Shown here piece by piece: positions 48,240-59,594 of a stretch of 64,000 nt of DNA. Position 1 is the stretch's first letter. Every line of letters begins with the position of its first letter. This DNA is from Glaciozyma antarctica PI12 (lineage: Eukaryota > Basidiomycota > Microbotryomycetes > Kriegeriales > Camptobasidiaceae): positions 390,112 to 454,111 of the forward strand of contig KZ627146.1 in the NCBI GenBank assembly GCA_002917775.1. Direction: 5' to 3'. The notes beneath the pieces were generated by a model. The model made no database searches and was not told the DNA's origin. It was given only the letters and a program-made list of their open reading frames with translations. The position numbers and the translations under genes were made by a program.

Positions 48240-49878
48240 ATGAGCGAAACTTTGTCTTTCAAGGGTGAGTCCACTCTTGAGCTCGCGCAATGAGTCTGAG
48301 TCCTTCGCTAACTGCTTCCAACTCCTCCTACTCCTCGACTCTCCCTACGCCCCTCTACCAACCACCACCCTTTGAACGAACGCAGGTTCCCTTGCCGGCC
48401 ACTCTGGATGGGTCACCGCCATCGCCACCTCCTCGGAGAACCCCGATACGATCCTCACCGCGTCCCGCGACAAGACGATCATCGTGTGGCAGTTGACTCG
48501 CGATGAGGTGAGCTGCGGATGCATTGGGGAGGGTTAGGAGCATTAGAGGGGAGAGGAACGAGTGGTGGAAGAGCATTGGACGAGTTGGGAGGAGGAGGGC
48601 GCTCGAGAGGACACGACTCGGCATGCATGGGCAAACGCCCTACGAAGGACGGCAGCTAACTCCACGCCCGCTCTACAGTCCGCCTACGGATTCCCCAAGC
48701 GAATCCTTCACGGCCACAACTCGTTCGTCTCGGACGTCGTCATCTCCTCCGACGGACAGTTCGCCCTCTCCGCCTCGTGGGACAAGACCCTCCGCCTTTG
48801 GGACCTCAACACTGGTCTGACCACCCGTCGCTTTGTTGGCCACACTGCGGACGTCCTCTCCGTCTCGTTCTCGGCCGACAACCGCCAGATCGTCTCGGGC
48901 TCGCGCGACCGCACCATCAAGCTCTGGAACACCCTTGGAGAGTGCAAGTTCAACATTCAGGAGGACGGCCACACCGAGTGGGTCTCCTGCGTGCGCTTCT
49001 CGCCCAACCCTCTCAACCCCGTCATCGTCTCTGCCGGATGGGACAAGGTCGTCAAGGTGCGTTTTTCTTTTTTGCGTTCGCTCGTTCTCCCTACCTCTCC
49101 TCTACGACGACGCCGACGACAGGCGTGATGATTTCATATATTTGCTACTTCAGAGCGTCCTATCTGGCGCGATGAGACTACCCATATTATCCACCGAGAT
49201 CGCTGACCCAACTGCCGTCGGCCTCGCACCTCGCCCTACTCTCCCTCTCTCCTCCCCTCCTCCCTCGTACCTCCCACCACACTCTCCACAACTCAACGAA
49301 CCGTTGGAACCGCGCGCTAACTCGTTGTCGCGCAGGTCTGGGAGCTCTCCAACGTGCAAGCTCCGCACCAACCACTACGGCCACACTGGCTACATCACCA
49401 CCGTCACCGTCTCCCCCGATGGATCGCTCTGCGCGTCTGGAGGAAAGGACGGCATCACCATGCTCTGGGACCTCAACGAGGGCAAGCACCTTTACTCCCT
49501 CGAGGCCGGAGACACCATCAACGCCCTCGTCTTCTCCCCCAACCGCTACTGGCTCTGCGCTGCCACCGCTTCCTGCGTGAAGATCTTCGATTTGGAGAGT
49601 AAGGTTCGTCAATTTCCAAGCGTTTCGAAGCGTAGGAGACGAGCTGACTTGATCCCGGACGTCCCCAGTCGATCGTCGACGAGCTCAAGCCCGACTTCAT
49701 CGAGACTGGCAAGAAGGCCCGCGACCCCGAGTGCACGTCCCTCGCGTGGTCCGCCGATGGACAGACTCTCTTCGCTGGGTACGTTCTCCCTCTCCGTCGT
49801 CGTCGTTCAGGAGCTGACGTTCCGACTTTACGCAGTTACACGGACGACCTCGTTCGCGTGTTCTCTGTTACGTCGTAA
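48240..49878 (+). CDS. RACK1: RACK1 (Gib2/Cpc2/Asc1), ribosome-bound WD-repeat scaffold
   Basis: Seven-bladed propeller on the 40S head; in basidiomycetes also a G-beta-like signalling protein (Gib2). ATG at 48240 (MSETLSFKG). Blades: [99 protein letters not shown], then [70 protein letters not shown] and TDDLVRVF. Stop at 49876. The intron 49057-49335 (279 nt) carries a C/D snoRNA. At 49354 an extra G in AACGTGC breaks the frame between VWELSN and CKLRTNH; one surplus base is likely. A probable 5' UTR intron (GTACGG near 48173, GCTGAC branch) appears to end directly at the ATG. Confidence 0.96.
49119..49215 (+). ncRNA. snR24: C/D box snoRNA U24 (snR24-like) inside a RACK1 intron
   Basis: C box GTGATGA at 49125-49131; D' box CAGA at 49151-49154; C'-like CGATGAG at 49170-49176; D box CTGA at 49203-49206. 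Flanks GCCGAC (49112-49117) and GTCGGC (about 49216-49221) can pair as a terminal stem. The guide before D' is ATATTTGCTACTT and that before D is CCACCGAGATCG; both closely match the two antisense elements of U24/snR24, which direct 2'-O-methylation in domain II of the large-subunit rRNA. In budding yeast snR24 also sits in the intron of ASC1, the RACK1 gene, so host gene and guide are both conserved. The comparison with U24 is from memory. Confidence 0.88.
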
Positions 49879-50494
49879 ATGGGGAGCTTGTGGGGGAGAT
49901 CAACGTGAAGTCGTTGAGGGAAGATTGGGTCGGACGAGAGAGATAATCTCTGCTTCGTCGTCGTCGTCGTTCGCTCGCTCGCTGCTCTCGATCCCCGCCT
50001 TGACTCGTTTGCGCTTGCGGAAGGTTACTCTCTTCTTTGCGGTTATTGCAGTTACGTTCAACGACGCCTTCGCCGCGACCTGGAGGGAAGGAAGCGCCAG
50101 GCGCAGCTACCCCCCGCCGACTCCTCGAAGACGCTTTGCGAGTGAGATGGTGGTGAGAGGATTGGTGGTAGCGAGAGGAAGTGGTTTGCTGGAGAAAGTT
50201 GGAGAGGAGAGAAGTTAGGAAGTCGGTTTAGGAGGTGGCGTGTCGCTGCAAGGAAAGGAACGAGAACCTCTAGGCCTCGACGTACGCCTCAACGGCGCCC
50301 CCGTTGAGCTTCCGAAACGCGTGAAGCGGTGTCGCCCGAGCTTATGAGCAGTGTTGCCCGAGCGAAGACAAGCAGAGAAGGCCAACTCGAACTCGCGGAA
50401 TCCCTGGCGCCCCCTCTGCGGCGCGTAGTCCATTAACAACCTCGTGGAAGCCTCCACACGTAACAACAGATGACAAAAAAGCCGACCAACGAAT
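49879..50494. other. Convergent intergenic, 616 bp
   Basis: 3' regions of RACK1 and the DUF2985 gene. Contains a short CGT-repeat patch (about 49953-49975). Open frames here have no family resemblance. Confidence 0.5.
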
Positions 50495-52950
50495 TCAGAG
50501 GCGAGGAAGGCGAGACTTCTTCTGCGCCTTGATGGCAGCACGACGCTCGGCGGCCTCCTTCCTGCGCTGGTTAAGGGCCTCTTCGTCCTTCTTGAGCATC
50601 TGCGACGTGGTTCGGGCATCAGCGTAGGCCTAGACGTCATTAATAGCGCTCGTGCTTACCTTCCAGACCTTGCGCGTGACTTCTGCCTTTCTCTGCAAGC
50701 GAGCGAGCGAGTTAGTTCCGGAAAGGTTGCGAAAGCGAGCAACGCACCTTTGTTCGTTCCGAGCAACGCCAGATCAAGACAGCGGCGGCGATTCCACAGC
50801 CGAACGAGAGAGGAATCAAGCAGCCTGAGCGACGCATCAGCAAGACTTCGCGACCGTGAGCTGAAAAGCAAGACGTACCGGTGGTCCACGGAGGTCGCTC
50901 GAACCTATCCATCCCCCACATCACTCCGCACAGGAAGATCTGAAAGATTGAATTGCCGACCATGAAGAGGGAGATCCAAAGCGCTGAGGAGAGTGGGAAG
51001 GCGTGATGGGTTGGCGTGGTGTGAGCTCGGAACCACTGCACCCGGCAATCAGCGTCGATCGAAAAGGATGAGAGGAGAAAGGAGCGAACAGTTTGCGAAC
51101 GGCTGAACTTGATCTGCGAGGGGAGAGGCGTCAGTCGAGCGACTCTGTCCGAGGTCAGACGTGGAGACGCACCTGCGACTGTCGCAACTTCTCCTGCTCC
51201 GCGTCGGTGAGGACGACAGCTTCGGGCTCCTCCTCGGCTCCACTAAGATGGGATTGAATGCGGCTTTCGATAGCCGTCAGCTCGAGTGCTCGATCCTCGG
51301 GCGTCTCCGAGACGAGCGGAGCACCCGCGACGACTTTGCGCTTCTTGACGGGAAGCGGTGCGGTCGTGGGAGCCGGTCGAGGTCCTGTGAGCTTCTCTCC
51401 GCCAGGTCCAACCCAGAACTGCGATTCGGCGTCAGCGAGATCGCGTCGAGCGAAGCGTGGCAGCTCACCTCGACTTCAGGTGGATCCGGCAAGTCGTTGG
51501 GGTCACGCAAAGGCGGAAGACCAAGCCTTCTGCGTCGCTTGTACGTGGTGCGAGCGAGCGAGAGAATTACTGAGATGTGGTACGCGTCGACCACTCGCCA
51601 CGGGAGAGGGAGGAGCGATGTGATCGTGAACAGTGCTGTGAGGATCTGCGAGGCGATCTCTGCGAAAGCTAGGTGAGCTGAGGAAGGCTAAAAAACGCCA
51701 GAGTAAACGACGCACCGACCCAGAGAGTCTTGTTGTAAGGGCTCATCGGCACGGCTCCAACGAGGACCAGAACCTGCGAGTGGGAGCGTAAGCGACATAT
51801 TTCGCAGCTCCACTTCGGAATGACTCACGAGAGCTGCTCCCCAAAATCTGCGGACAAAGAGGGTCAGCGAGGAGACGCGTTATTAGGGTTCGAGGACTAA
51901 CACGACGAGAACACCGTCTGCGAAGGCCGGTGGTCAGCACCAAATTCCCGACGAAATGGAAGGACAGGACGCACAAACTCCAAAGAAGACTCCGAGAGGC
52001 GTCTTGAGGAACGTCCAGATTCCACGAGCGACTTGACGAGCAGTCTCCTTGCGCTTCTGCTTCTTGAGCATCTTTGCGAGATGTTTGTCGAGCTGGTGAG
52101 TCGCGCGCGTTAGCTCCTAAACGAGCTAAACGAGCTAGGAAGCTACTGACAGGATCAGCTTCCTCCTCCTCTTCTTCCTCCTCCTCCTCCTCCTCCACCT
52201 CTTCGAGGCCCTCCGTCTTCGCAGGACTGAGAACAGGCTCGAGCTCTTCTGGCGGAGTGGGCGCTTCGAGATCGCAGACGGGCTTCCGGTTCATGAACGA
52301 GGGGATAAACATCGTCGTGATGTTGCTCAGATGAGCGGTCGTTCCAACCTTGAAGAGGGAAAGAAGGAGGCGTCAGCTACACTCGGCTGCTGAGCTGCGA
52401 CGACTCACAGACTGGTCCAGCACCTCGAGCTGTCGGCCAACGTCAGCACGCGAATCCACCAGAAAGATAGAAACCGACGCACCAGGTCCACCTCGTCCTC
52501 TGCGTGATGGTCGGCCACGCTCCCCTCCACAGACGCCCTGTCCTCGCCCGCGAGCGCCGAGTCGGACCGTCCGCGGTAATGGATCACGACGGGCGGTACA
52601 GCTCGCGCTGGCCCACTTCCCGCTGAAGCCGTCGATCCAGAGCGCGAACGAACCGCACCTCCCTCCTGACCTGCTAGCGGTGCATACGCTGGCTCGTTGG
52701 AGAACAAGCGTTCTGTGATCGTGGCGCCTCGTCTCCTCCGCGTAGGGCTACCGGTGTGGGGTACGGGATTGCTTCTGTTGTCGAGTGCGGGGGCGTTGGG
52801 GAGAGGACCGGAGGGAGTGGGGGGAAGCGCTGGTACACCTTCGGCGATAGGGGAGAAAGGGGAACGAGGAGCGGAGACGGTGGTGCTCCGCCTGACTCTG
52901 ACTGAGGCAGCCTTCGGGGTGTTCGCCGAGCTGGATCCCGAGGGTTCCAT
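50495..52950 (-). CDS. DUF2985 family membrane protein
   Basis: Fungal membrane protein of unknown function. ATG at 52950 (MEPSGSSSANTPKAASVRVR) opens a disordered N terminus. Then LSNITTMFIPSFMNRKPVCD and a poly-Glu run from TCC repeats (about 52160-52205). The family core has LDKHLAKMLKKQKRKETARQ, GIWTFLKTPLGVFFGV, VFWGAALVLVLVGAVPMSPY and LWVEIASQILTALFTITSLL, followed by PWRVVDAYHISVILSLARTT and YKRRRRLGLPPLRDPNDLPD. After a cytosolic linker come WISLFMVGNSIFQIFLCGVM, WGMDRFERPPWTTGCL and PLSFGCGIAAAVLIWRCSER. It ends RKEAAERRAAIKAQKKSRLP. Six or so hydrophobic spans. The order of blocks fits DUF2985 (PF11204) from memory. About ten short introns. Confidence 0.78.
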
Positions 52951-53224
52951 GGCGGAGAGGGGAGGGAGGCGAGAGGGAGGAGGCGGGAGGCGGGAGGCGG
53001 GAAGTGCTGCTGCAACAACAAAAGGTTAGGGTGCACAGGAGGGCGCCGAGGCTGGCTAGATAGAGACGTACGGTGGCTCTGATGGGCGAAGTGGAGCACC
53101 ACGCGCGCTTGGAACGAGGCTGGGGGAAGGGAGAAGGCACAAGGCCGAGGACTCGCGTCCGCTCACCGCTCCGCGCGCTGCTGGCTTCGCCTCACCCGCG
53201 TTCTACTGTAATCTCAACAGGAAT

Positions 53225-56200
53225 TTATGCAATTAGGCCCTCGCGCTCCACCCCAAAATTATCCAGACCGATACTGAACGTCGTTCTCCCGGAGACCGGC
53301 AGCACCTGCGTCGTTCGCGAATCAGCTCGCGATCAAGCAAAGGAGGCAGGGAACTCACCTCGATGCTGGTGGCCGCGTTGATGTGCTGAGTCTCGCACGT
53401 GAGCACGCTGTCCGTCGGTACCAGCGGACGGACCGTGATCGAGGGAAGGAAGAGGGCGCCGGATCGCAGAGGAATGAGGGTGAGAAGGACTTTCGTCTCG
53501 ACGCCGTCCTGTACGAGATAAGATGAGCCGAGTATCTTCAAGAGCTGTCAAAGAGGCCACTTACCTGGGCAACGAACTCGCCCTGCTTGCGCCCGCTGAC
53601 GAGCCAGTCGTCCATGCTCGCCGCAACATCGTAGCTCAAGTCGAGTGGCGAATTGAGCGAAGAGCTAGCCCAGCTGAAGGTTGGTCGAATACTGAGAGCG
53701 ACTGGCAATGCTTGTCCGACCTCCGTTCTGCAAGTCGCCGGCGAGATGTGCACGAGGTTGAGGATCTGGATGGACGAGGTGTGAGCAGCCATCGTCTGGG
53801 CGGTTCCTTGTGCAGGTAGAATAACGCACGCTCAGTGATGGAACGTCGACGGGGATGGCGAGCATTCGCCACGCAGCAGCCGGATCGAAAGTTGGCGTGC
53901 TTCGCAGGACCTATCGAGGCGAACCCATCAGCTTTGCAGCTCAAAAGCGACGCTCCTCAACGCACCTCGTAGACTTTCCGCAAAGAGTCCAAAGCCGCAG
54001 CGCACCGCGGAGCGTCGTGGAATTGAGCTTGCGCCTTCGCGAGCCACTTGAGCTCGTCGAACGCCAGATCGTCCAACCGACTGCTGACGCCGTAGCGGTG
54101 AAGATTCGTCGCCGCGATGACTTCCGATACAGCAGAATCGGAAAGCCACTGTGCGTCCTCGATAGAGCGATCAACTGAAGCCTTTGATACGGCATCCTTG
54201 ACTCGCGCGACGAGGTCTGAGGGAAGCCCGAGAAATCGTCAGCCGATGCGAGCACGTAGGAACAAGCGACGAACCGTCTTGGATAGAGCAGAAGGTCAAG
54301 ATGAGCCGTAGAGTTGCTGCAAGCAAGCCTGGGGTCAGATAGATCTAGAAACGAGCGAAACGAAACGCACACGAAGTCGTCGAGGTCTGAGCCTTCGTGA
54401 TCTTGAACAAGAAGTTGACGATCTGCAGAGGCAGAATCGTCTGCGTGTTGATGAGTTAGGGTTGAGGCCCAAAGGAAGATGAAGTACACGCACGATGACG
54501 GGCGAGCTGGGATTTCGACATGGCTTGATGGAGATGCCGCCGGTTCCTTCGAGACATGCCGACTTGATTCGCAGTCCTCGAAAGCCGTCCGTCGTAACCG
54601 AGAACTTGGAGAGAAGGCTGAGAAAGCAGTGGTGAGCGAACCGAAGCACCGAGGACAGCATGCACGGGCGTACCAGTCTTTCCGGAAGAAATCCTGCACG
54701 TTCACGGCGAGTGGAAGCGCGACAGGATGGCTGATAGTGCGTCGGAGAGTGCGACGAGTGTTCGGTCGCTTCGAAGTGAAGTACTCGGCGGAGATCGTCA
54801 CCTGCGAAGCTTGACGTGATTAGCGAGTGCGAGGGTTCTAGGCGTGAAAGACAACTGACCTCGACGGAAGGGTCGCGCAGAATACCCAAGATAGGCAGCT
54901 GGATCTTGACGACGGACGCAGCTGGGAGGTCCTCGAGGAGCAGAGGCCCGCCAGCCACCAGCGGGCCCAGCTTCGCCGCTGCGCCAGTTTGGTCAGCGGC
55001 GATGAGGAGAGCTACGAAGCGGGGAAGACGCACTGCCTTGTAGCACCTGTGCAGCTTCAATGCCGAGAGTGACGCCTGCGCTTGCTGTCGCCAGCGTGAG
55101 CGATACCTTGACGAGCTGGTTCCGTCCGGTAGCGATGCAAAGGATCGCTTGTCGGTTCTGATCCAGGTCCACTGCAGTCACTAAGGTGAGTATCTGCTGC
55201 AGCTCGCATGGGAGAGTTACGCACTCGCACGAGGCAGCTCCAGGTAGACGTCGAGAGCTTGACGATCGCGAGCGAAGTGGACGACAGGCTGCTTGGTGGT
55301 GGCGCTCGAGGGTGCGTTGCGAGGATCTGGAGCAAGGTTCCGGCTCGAGATAGGCCGATGAGAGTACTGGAAAATGATTCGGGAGAACCGAATCTGCGAG
55401 AGCTCCAGGGAGAGACGGCCGCTGATCGCAGTCTGGGAGGACCGAGTCAGCGGCGTCGCTCTCCGACAAGGGCGACGACTCACAGGACAAAAAAGGACCG
55501 CTTCCGTTTCGCCGGGAGGAAGAGAGCAGCCACCAGAAGTGAACCAGATTTGCTCTCCCTCCGCCGTCGAGAACTTGAGGCGAACCTCGTCGATGTTAAT
55601 CGTCTGGCGGCGAAGGCGAAGTGAGAAAGAACCGAAGGCGAAAGCGAAGAACACACGCACACAGGGAAGGAGGCTCTTGATGATAAGTGAAACCGTGACG
55701 CCGTCTTCGTCGAGCGCGCTTGACCCTCTGTCGCTCCCGAGCCGCATGGAGAAGGTCGGAAAGGCGATCGCAGCAAAGTCTGAGAAGCGAGCCATCAGCT
55801 GCGTGGCAATCAAGAGATGCAGGCAGACGCACCTTTCGCAAAGCTCTTCGAAAGGTTGTAGACGTCGTCCATCAAGCGCTTCGCAAGACCTTCGACGCTC
55901 TCGGATTCCCCGTCTCCGACTGGCTCCAGGCTCCACACCTTGCTGCCGTACTCGATCCCCGCTCGAACCAGGGCGAGCGTGCTAAGGAGGCGTTCTTTCG
56001 GCATATCGAGTCGACCTTGGAGTTGCGTGCATTGTGAGAGGAGGGAGGACTCGATCTTGACCCAACGCAGATCGACGTAGTGCGCGGGGAGATGCGAGTA
56101 GAGTTTCTGCGCTGATGTCGGACGTTCTCGATGACTGTGCGATCACAAGGATTTCAGTGGCGTCGCGAGCGGTGCGGAAAATGTCAACGCACTCTTCGAG

Positions 56201-57944
56201 AGCTGCGAGAGAAGCGTGGAGCTTCAACGAGCAACGCTTGCGGCGGCTGGACTGGTACGCCTGAATGGAGCGATTCGTGAGGTCGATGTAGAGCTTGTCG
56301 AAGACTTCCCTCGTTGCTATCGCGCTGAGGAGATCCGAGCGCGAGACTGGAGGGCGGTCGGCGATAGTTGGTGGTGCTGGGTTCGAGGTCCTCGGGGTCG
56401 TCTCGTTGAGGCTCATAGAGAAGGGGTGGGCGAAGGGGAGATGTCCTGCGGCAATTCCTATTTTGTCCAGCTGCGAGAGCGTCAGTGGTAGATCAGTGTG
56501 GGCACAAAAAGACGAACCTGCTTCCGAGCGAGCTCCAGCAGTTCGGCTTTGACAGCGACGAAGCCCTCGACGATGTTGCGATCTGTAGAAGGGTCGTCGG
56601 CCCATCGTTGGCACTCATCGACGATGTTTAAGCAAGCCGAGTAGGTCCAGGACTCGACAAAGTTGCGACCCAGCGCGTCCTATCGTTGAGCGTAAGGAGC
56701 CAGTGGCGACGACAGGGAGAAAGAGCGCACCTGATTATCTCGCAGCGTTCGAGCAAACGTGCTGATGAAGTAGGCGCCACGTTTCGCGACGTCTGCAATG
56801 CGTCCCAGCTTCGTCAAGAGCGCAGCTTGACGTGCGAAAAGGTAGATGCGGAAGTCGAAGATGGAGATGGCGTTGGTGGAGATGAGCTTGCGATACGGCT
56901 TGTTGCTGGTCGACAAGAGGGGAAGCGCATCGTCGCCGACCGAGAGTCCGCCAATCTCGCCGAACCAGGCGCCGTTATTCTCTGCACGCACACGTCGTTA
57001 GCTCGGAGTTCCGGAAGCCTGGAGCATGGGAAGGACCTTTCAAAGTCTGAAAGAATGATGCCTCCAGCTCGTCGTACTGGATCAGTGCGTCTTCAAGGAG
57101 AGTCATCGCTTCGAACGAGTGAGCGAGACCTTCCTGCGTTCCTGAGCAGGGGTTAATTGGTGCGTGTGCAATTGCGAGCCGCAAAGAACGACCTTCTGAA
57201 GAAAGAACGTGCAGTACTGCCAGCCTTCGAGCTGCCGCTGGCTGTCCGCCTTCTTGACGTCCTCCTCGTAAAGCGCGACGTTCGTGTCGAACGCAGCGAC
57301 GATGCCCTCCTTGACCTTGGTCGTAAACTCGGCCCACGTCGTAGGGTCCTCCGCAGGAACAGATTGGGCGACTTGAACGCAGCTAAAGTCGCACGCTGTT
57401 AGCTACCGACCGCATCAACGTCGCGTCCTCGAGTCGTACGCACCGGTCGCGCTTGCCAGTGTTGAAGTCGGCTCGAATCTTGTCCACGACGGATCCCTTG
57501 CGCTGGTAGAACTTGGCGCCAGCTATCCTACCACTCGTGACGTGAACGATGAGCCATTCCTGCTTGTGTTTTGCGACAACAGAGTCGACCCAGTCGCGAA
57601 TCTGCGAGCGGACCGTAGCTCGATAGACTTCGTTGTCCTGTGGACAACTCCGTGTTAGCTAGCACGCCCACCCGCTTCTCCTTCTTAGAACTCACGTCGC
57701 AGACCACGAACAGCAGATGGAGGTAGGGCCGCTCGAGGAGGGTGAGGGGAGGTTGCTCGTCGCCGAACGAGCTCAGGGGGCGGAAGTCGAGGGAGAGTGA
57801 CTGGATGGTTCGGATGGAGCGGTTCCCAGACTTCCAGTGAAGGTTCTTGAGGGGAAGCTGGCGCTCAATGTCGGGGCGGATCCTGTCCCAGTCGCCTTGA
57901 CCTGGAACAGCTTGGTACGAGACGCACACCGGCTTGGCCGCCAT
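53225..57944 (-). CDS. TRS130: TRAPP II subunit Trs130/TRAPPC10
   Basis: TRAPP II is the exchange factor for Ypt31/32 (Rab11) at the late Golgi; Trs130 is one of its specific subunits. ATG at 57944: MAAKPVCVSYQAVPGQGDWD, then IRPDIERQLPLKNLHWKSGN. Continuing blocks: RPYLHLLFVVCD, VRSQIRDWVDSVVAKHKQEW, LIVHVTSGR, TWAEFTTKVKEGIVAAFDTN and LYEEDVKKADSQRQLEGWQY, then FEAMTLLEDALIQYDELEAS. Helical middle repeats and C-terminal beta-rich parts follow (LPSITVRPLVPTDSVLTCET, VLPVSGRTTFSIGLDN), ending EREGLIA at 53225. At least 20 introns; I did not fix every boundary. The N terminus is the clearest family match. Head-to-head with PIG-M, 145 bp apart. Confidence 0.85.
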
Positions 57945-58089
57945 GCAGGGGATCTTCCAGCGGGCGGTCGCGTGGCGAGGGTGTTGTCCTAGTTTACCGA
58001 GCTGGGCCTGGCGAGGTTTGAGGCTGGACTGAGGTGGGAGAGGAGGAGCAAGGGGAGTTCATCCTCGCCGGCGTCTCTTGTCCTCCTCC

Positions 58090-59520
58090 ATGTCTCCCGG
58101 CGAAGGCTCCTCCCGCTTCAGCTGGGTCCTGGGCGCAGGAGCACTACTCCGGCTAGCCCTGATCTGGTGGGGATCGTATCAGGACGCCAACGGCTCCGTC
58201 AAGTACACCGACGTCGACTACACCGTCTTCACAGACGCAGCGCGCTGCCTCCTCCTCCCCACCTCCTCCGACTGTTCATTCGCCACTGGGCCCGCCGCAT
58301 TCCCCTTCCTAGGTGACCCTTACGCTAGGGACACCTACCGGTACACTCCCTTGCTCGCCATCATCGCCTCTCCCAACATATTCCTCTTCCCTGCGTTCGC
58401 CAAGGTCCTCTTCTCCCTCGCCTACCCCCTCGCCGAGATCGTGATCTACTCGCTCTTACGCTCAAGAGGGTCCTCCAGCTCTTCGGCCGCCAACTACGTC
58501 GGGGCGATCTGGATCCTCAACCCCATCATCGCCAACATTTCGACGCGGGGAAGCGCCGAGTCGCTCTTGGGGCTGGTGGTCGTTTCGGTGCTGGTGCTGG
58601 CGGAGGCGAAGCGGTGGGATTGGGCAGCAGTGGTGTTCGGACTGGCGGTGCATTTCAAGGTGTTCCCCATCATCTACGGCTCGAGTCTCCTGGCGGCGAT
58701 CAGCGGGTCTGAGGGGAGGTGGATGTCCTGGAAGCACGTCAAGTTCGGCCTCCTGAGCTTTGGTAGCTTCATGGCGCTCAACGCTGCAATGTATAGCCTG
58801 TAAGCTCTGCTCTGGCTGCGTTCGCTGCCGATCCGTTTGCTGAGATTTGCGCTGCTTCAGCTGGGGAATGCCCTTCGTCGACAACACCTTCCTGTACCAC
58901 GTTCGCCGCCTCGACCATCGCCACAACTTTGCCGTTTATTTCTACCCGATATACCTCGCAACCTCCTCTTACCTCTCCTCCTCCGCATGGACCACCCTCC
59001 TTCGAAATCCGAAATCCCCCTTCGTCCCTCAACTCGGCCTCTCCATCGGACTAGGCTTCGCATTCGGCGCGACCGACATCGCGTTCGCCTGGCTGGTCCA
59101 AACGCTCGCCTTTGTCGCTTTCAACAAAGTCTGCACGTCGCAGGTTCGCCCAGCCGTCCCGAAATCACCGAATTCGTGCTGACCTCTTGCTTCGCGCAGT
59201 ACTTCCTTTGGTACCTCTGGCTTCTCCCACCAGTCCTTCCCCGACTGGAGCTCACAGGAAAGCGAGGACTCGCCTTGACTGGGATGTGGGTTGCCAGCCA
59301 GGTCAGCGCGAGCGTCTCATTCCTCGATCTCGTATTGACTTCGTCGCACCCGCAGGCGCTGTGGCTCTCTCAAGCCTACGGCCTAGAGATGCTGGCTCAG
59401 CCAACGTACTTGCAAACGTGGGCTGCCGGCGTCGCGTTCTTCGTTACGAATTGCTGGGTCCTGGGAGAGGTGATACGGGCGTACCGAGCGCCTTCGCAAT
59501 CGAAGCAGAAGAGCATGTGA
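58090..59520 (+). CDS. GPI14: GPI mannosyltransferase 1 (PIG-M/Gpi14)
   Basis: Adds the first mannose to the GPI anchor precursor in the ER lumen, working with PIG-X/Pbn1. The first ATG is at 58090 (MSPGEGSSRFSWVLGAGALL). The luminal catalytic DxD lies in KYTDVDYTVFTDAA. Further blocks: YARDTYRYTPLLAIIASPN, AIWILNPIIANISTRGSAES, AAVVFGLAVHFKVFPIIYG, FVDNTFLYHVRRLDHRHNFA, VYFYPIYL, FVAFNKVCTSQYFLWYLWLL and FVTNCWVLGEVIRAYR. About ten hydrophobic spans. Exons: 58090-58801, 58860-59143, about 59200-59301 and 59356-59520, all with usual introns. Length (about 420 residues) is normal for PIG-M. Converges with RIO1, only 74 bp between stops. Confidence 0.94.
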
Positions 59521-59594
59521 ATGCACCGCGAGCAGTTCAAGATATCTCACTGCTTGCGACTCCAAAATTGCATGGGAGGGAGTTGCACTGCTGT

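Noticed and set aside
52160-52205. TCC microsatellite
   Set aside because: It encodes the poly-Glu run of the DUF2985 protein and is not an independent element.
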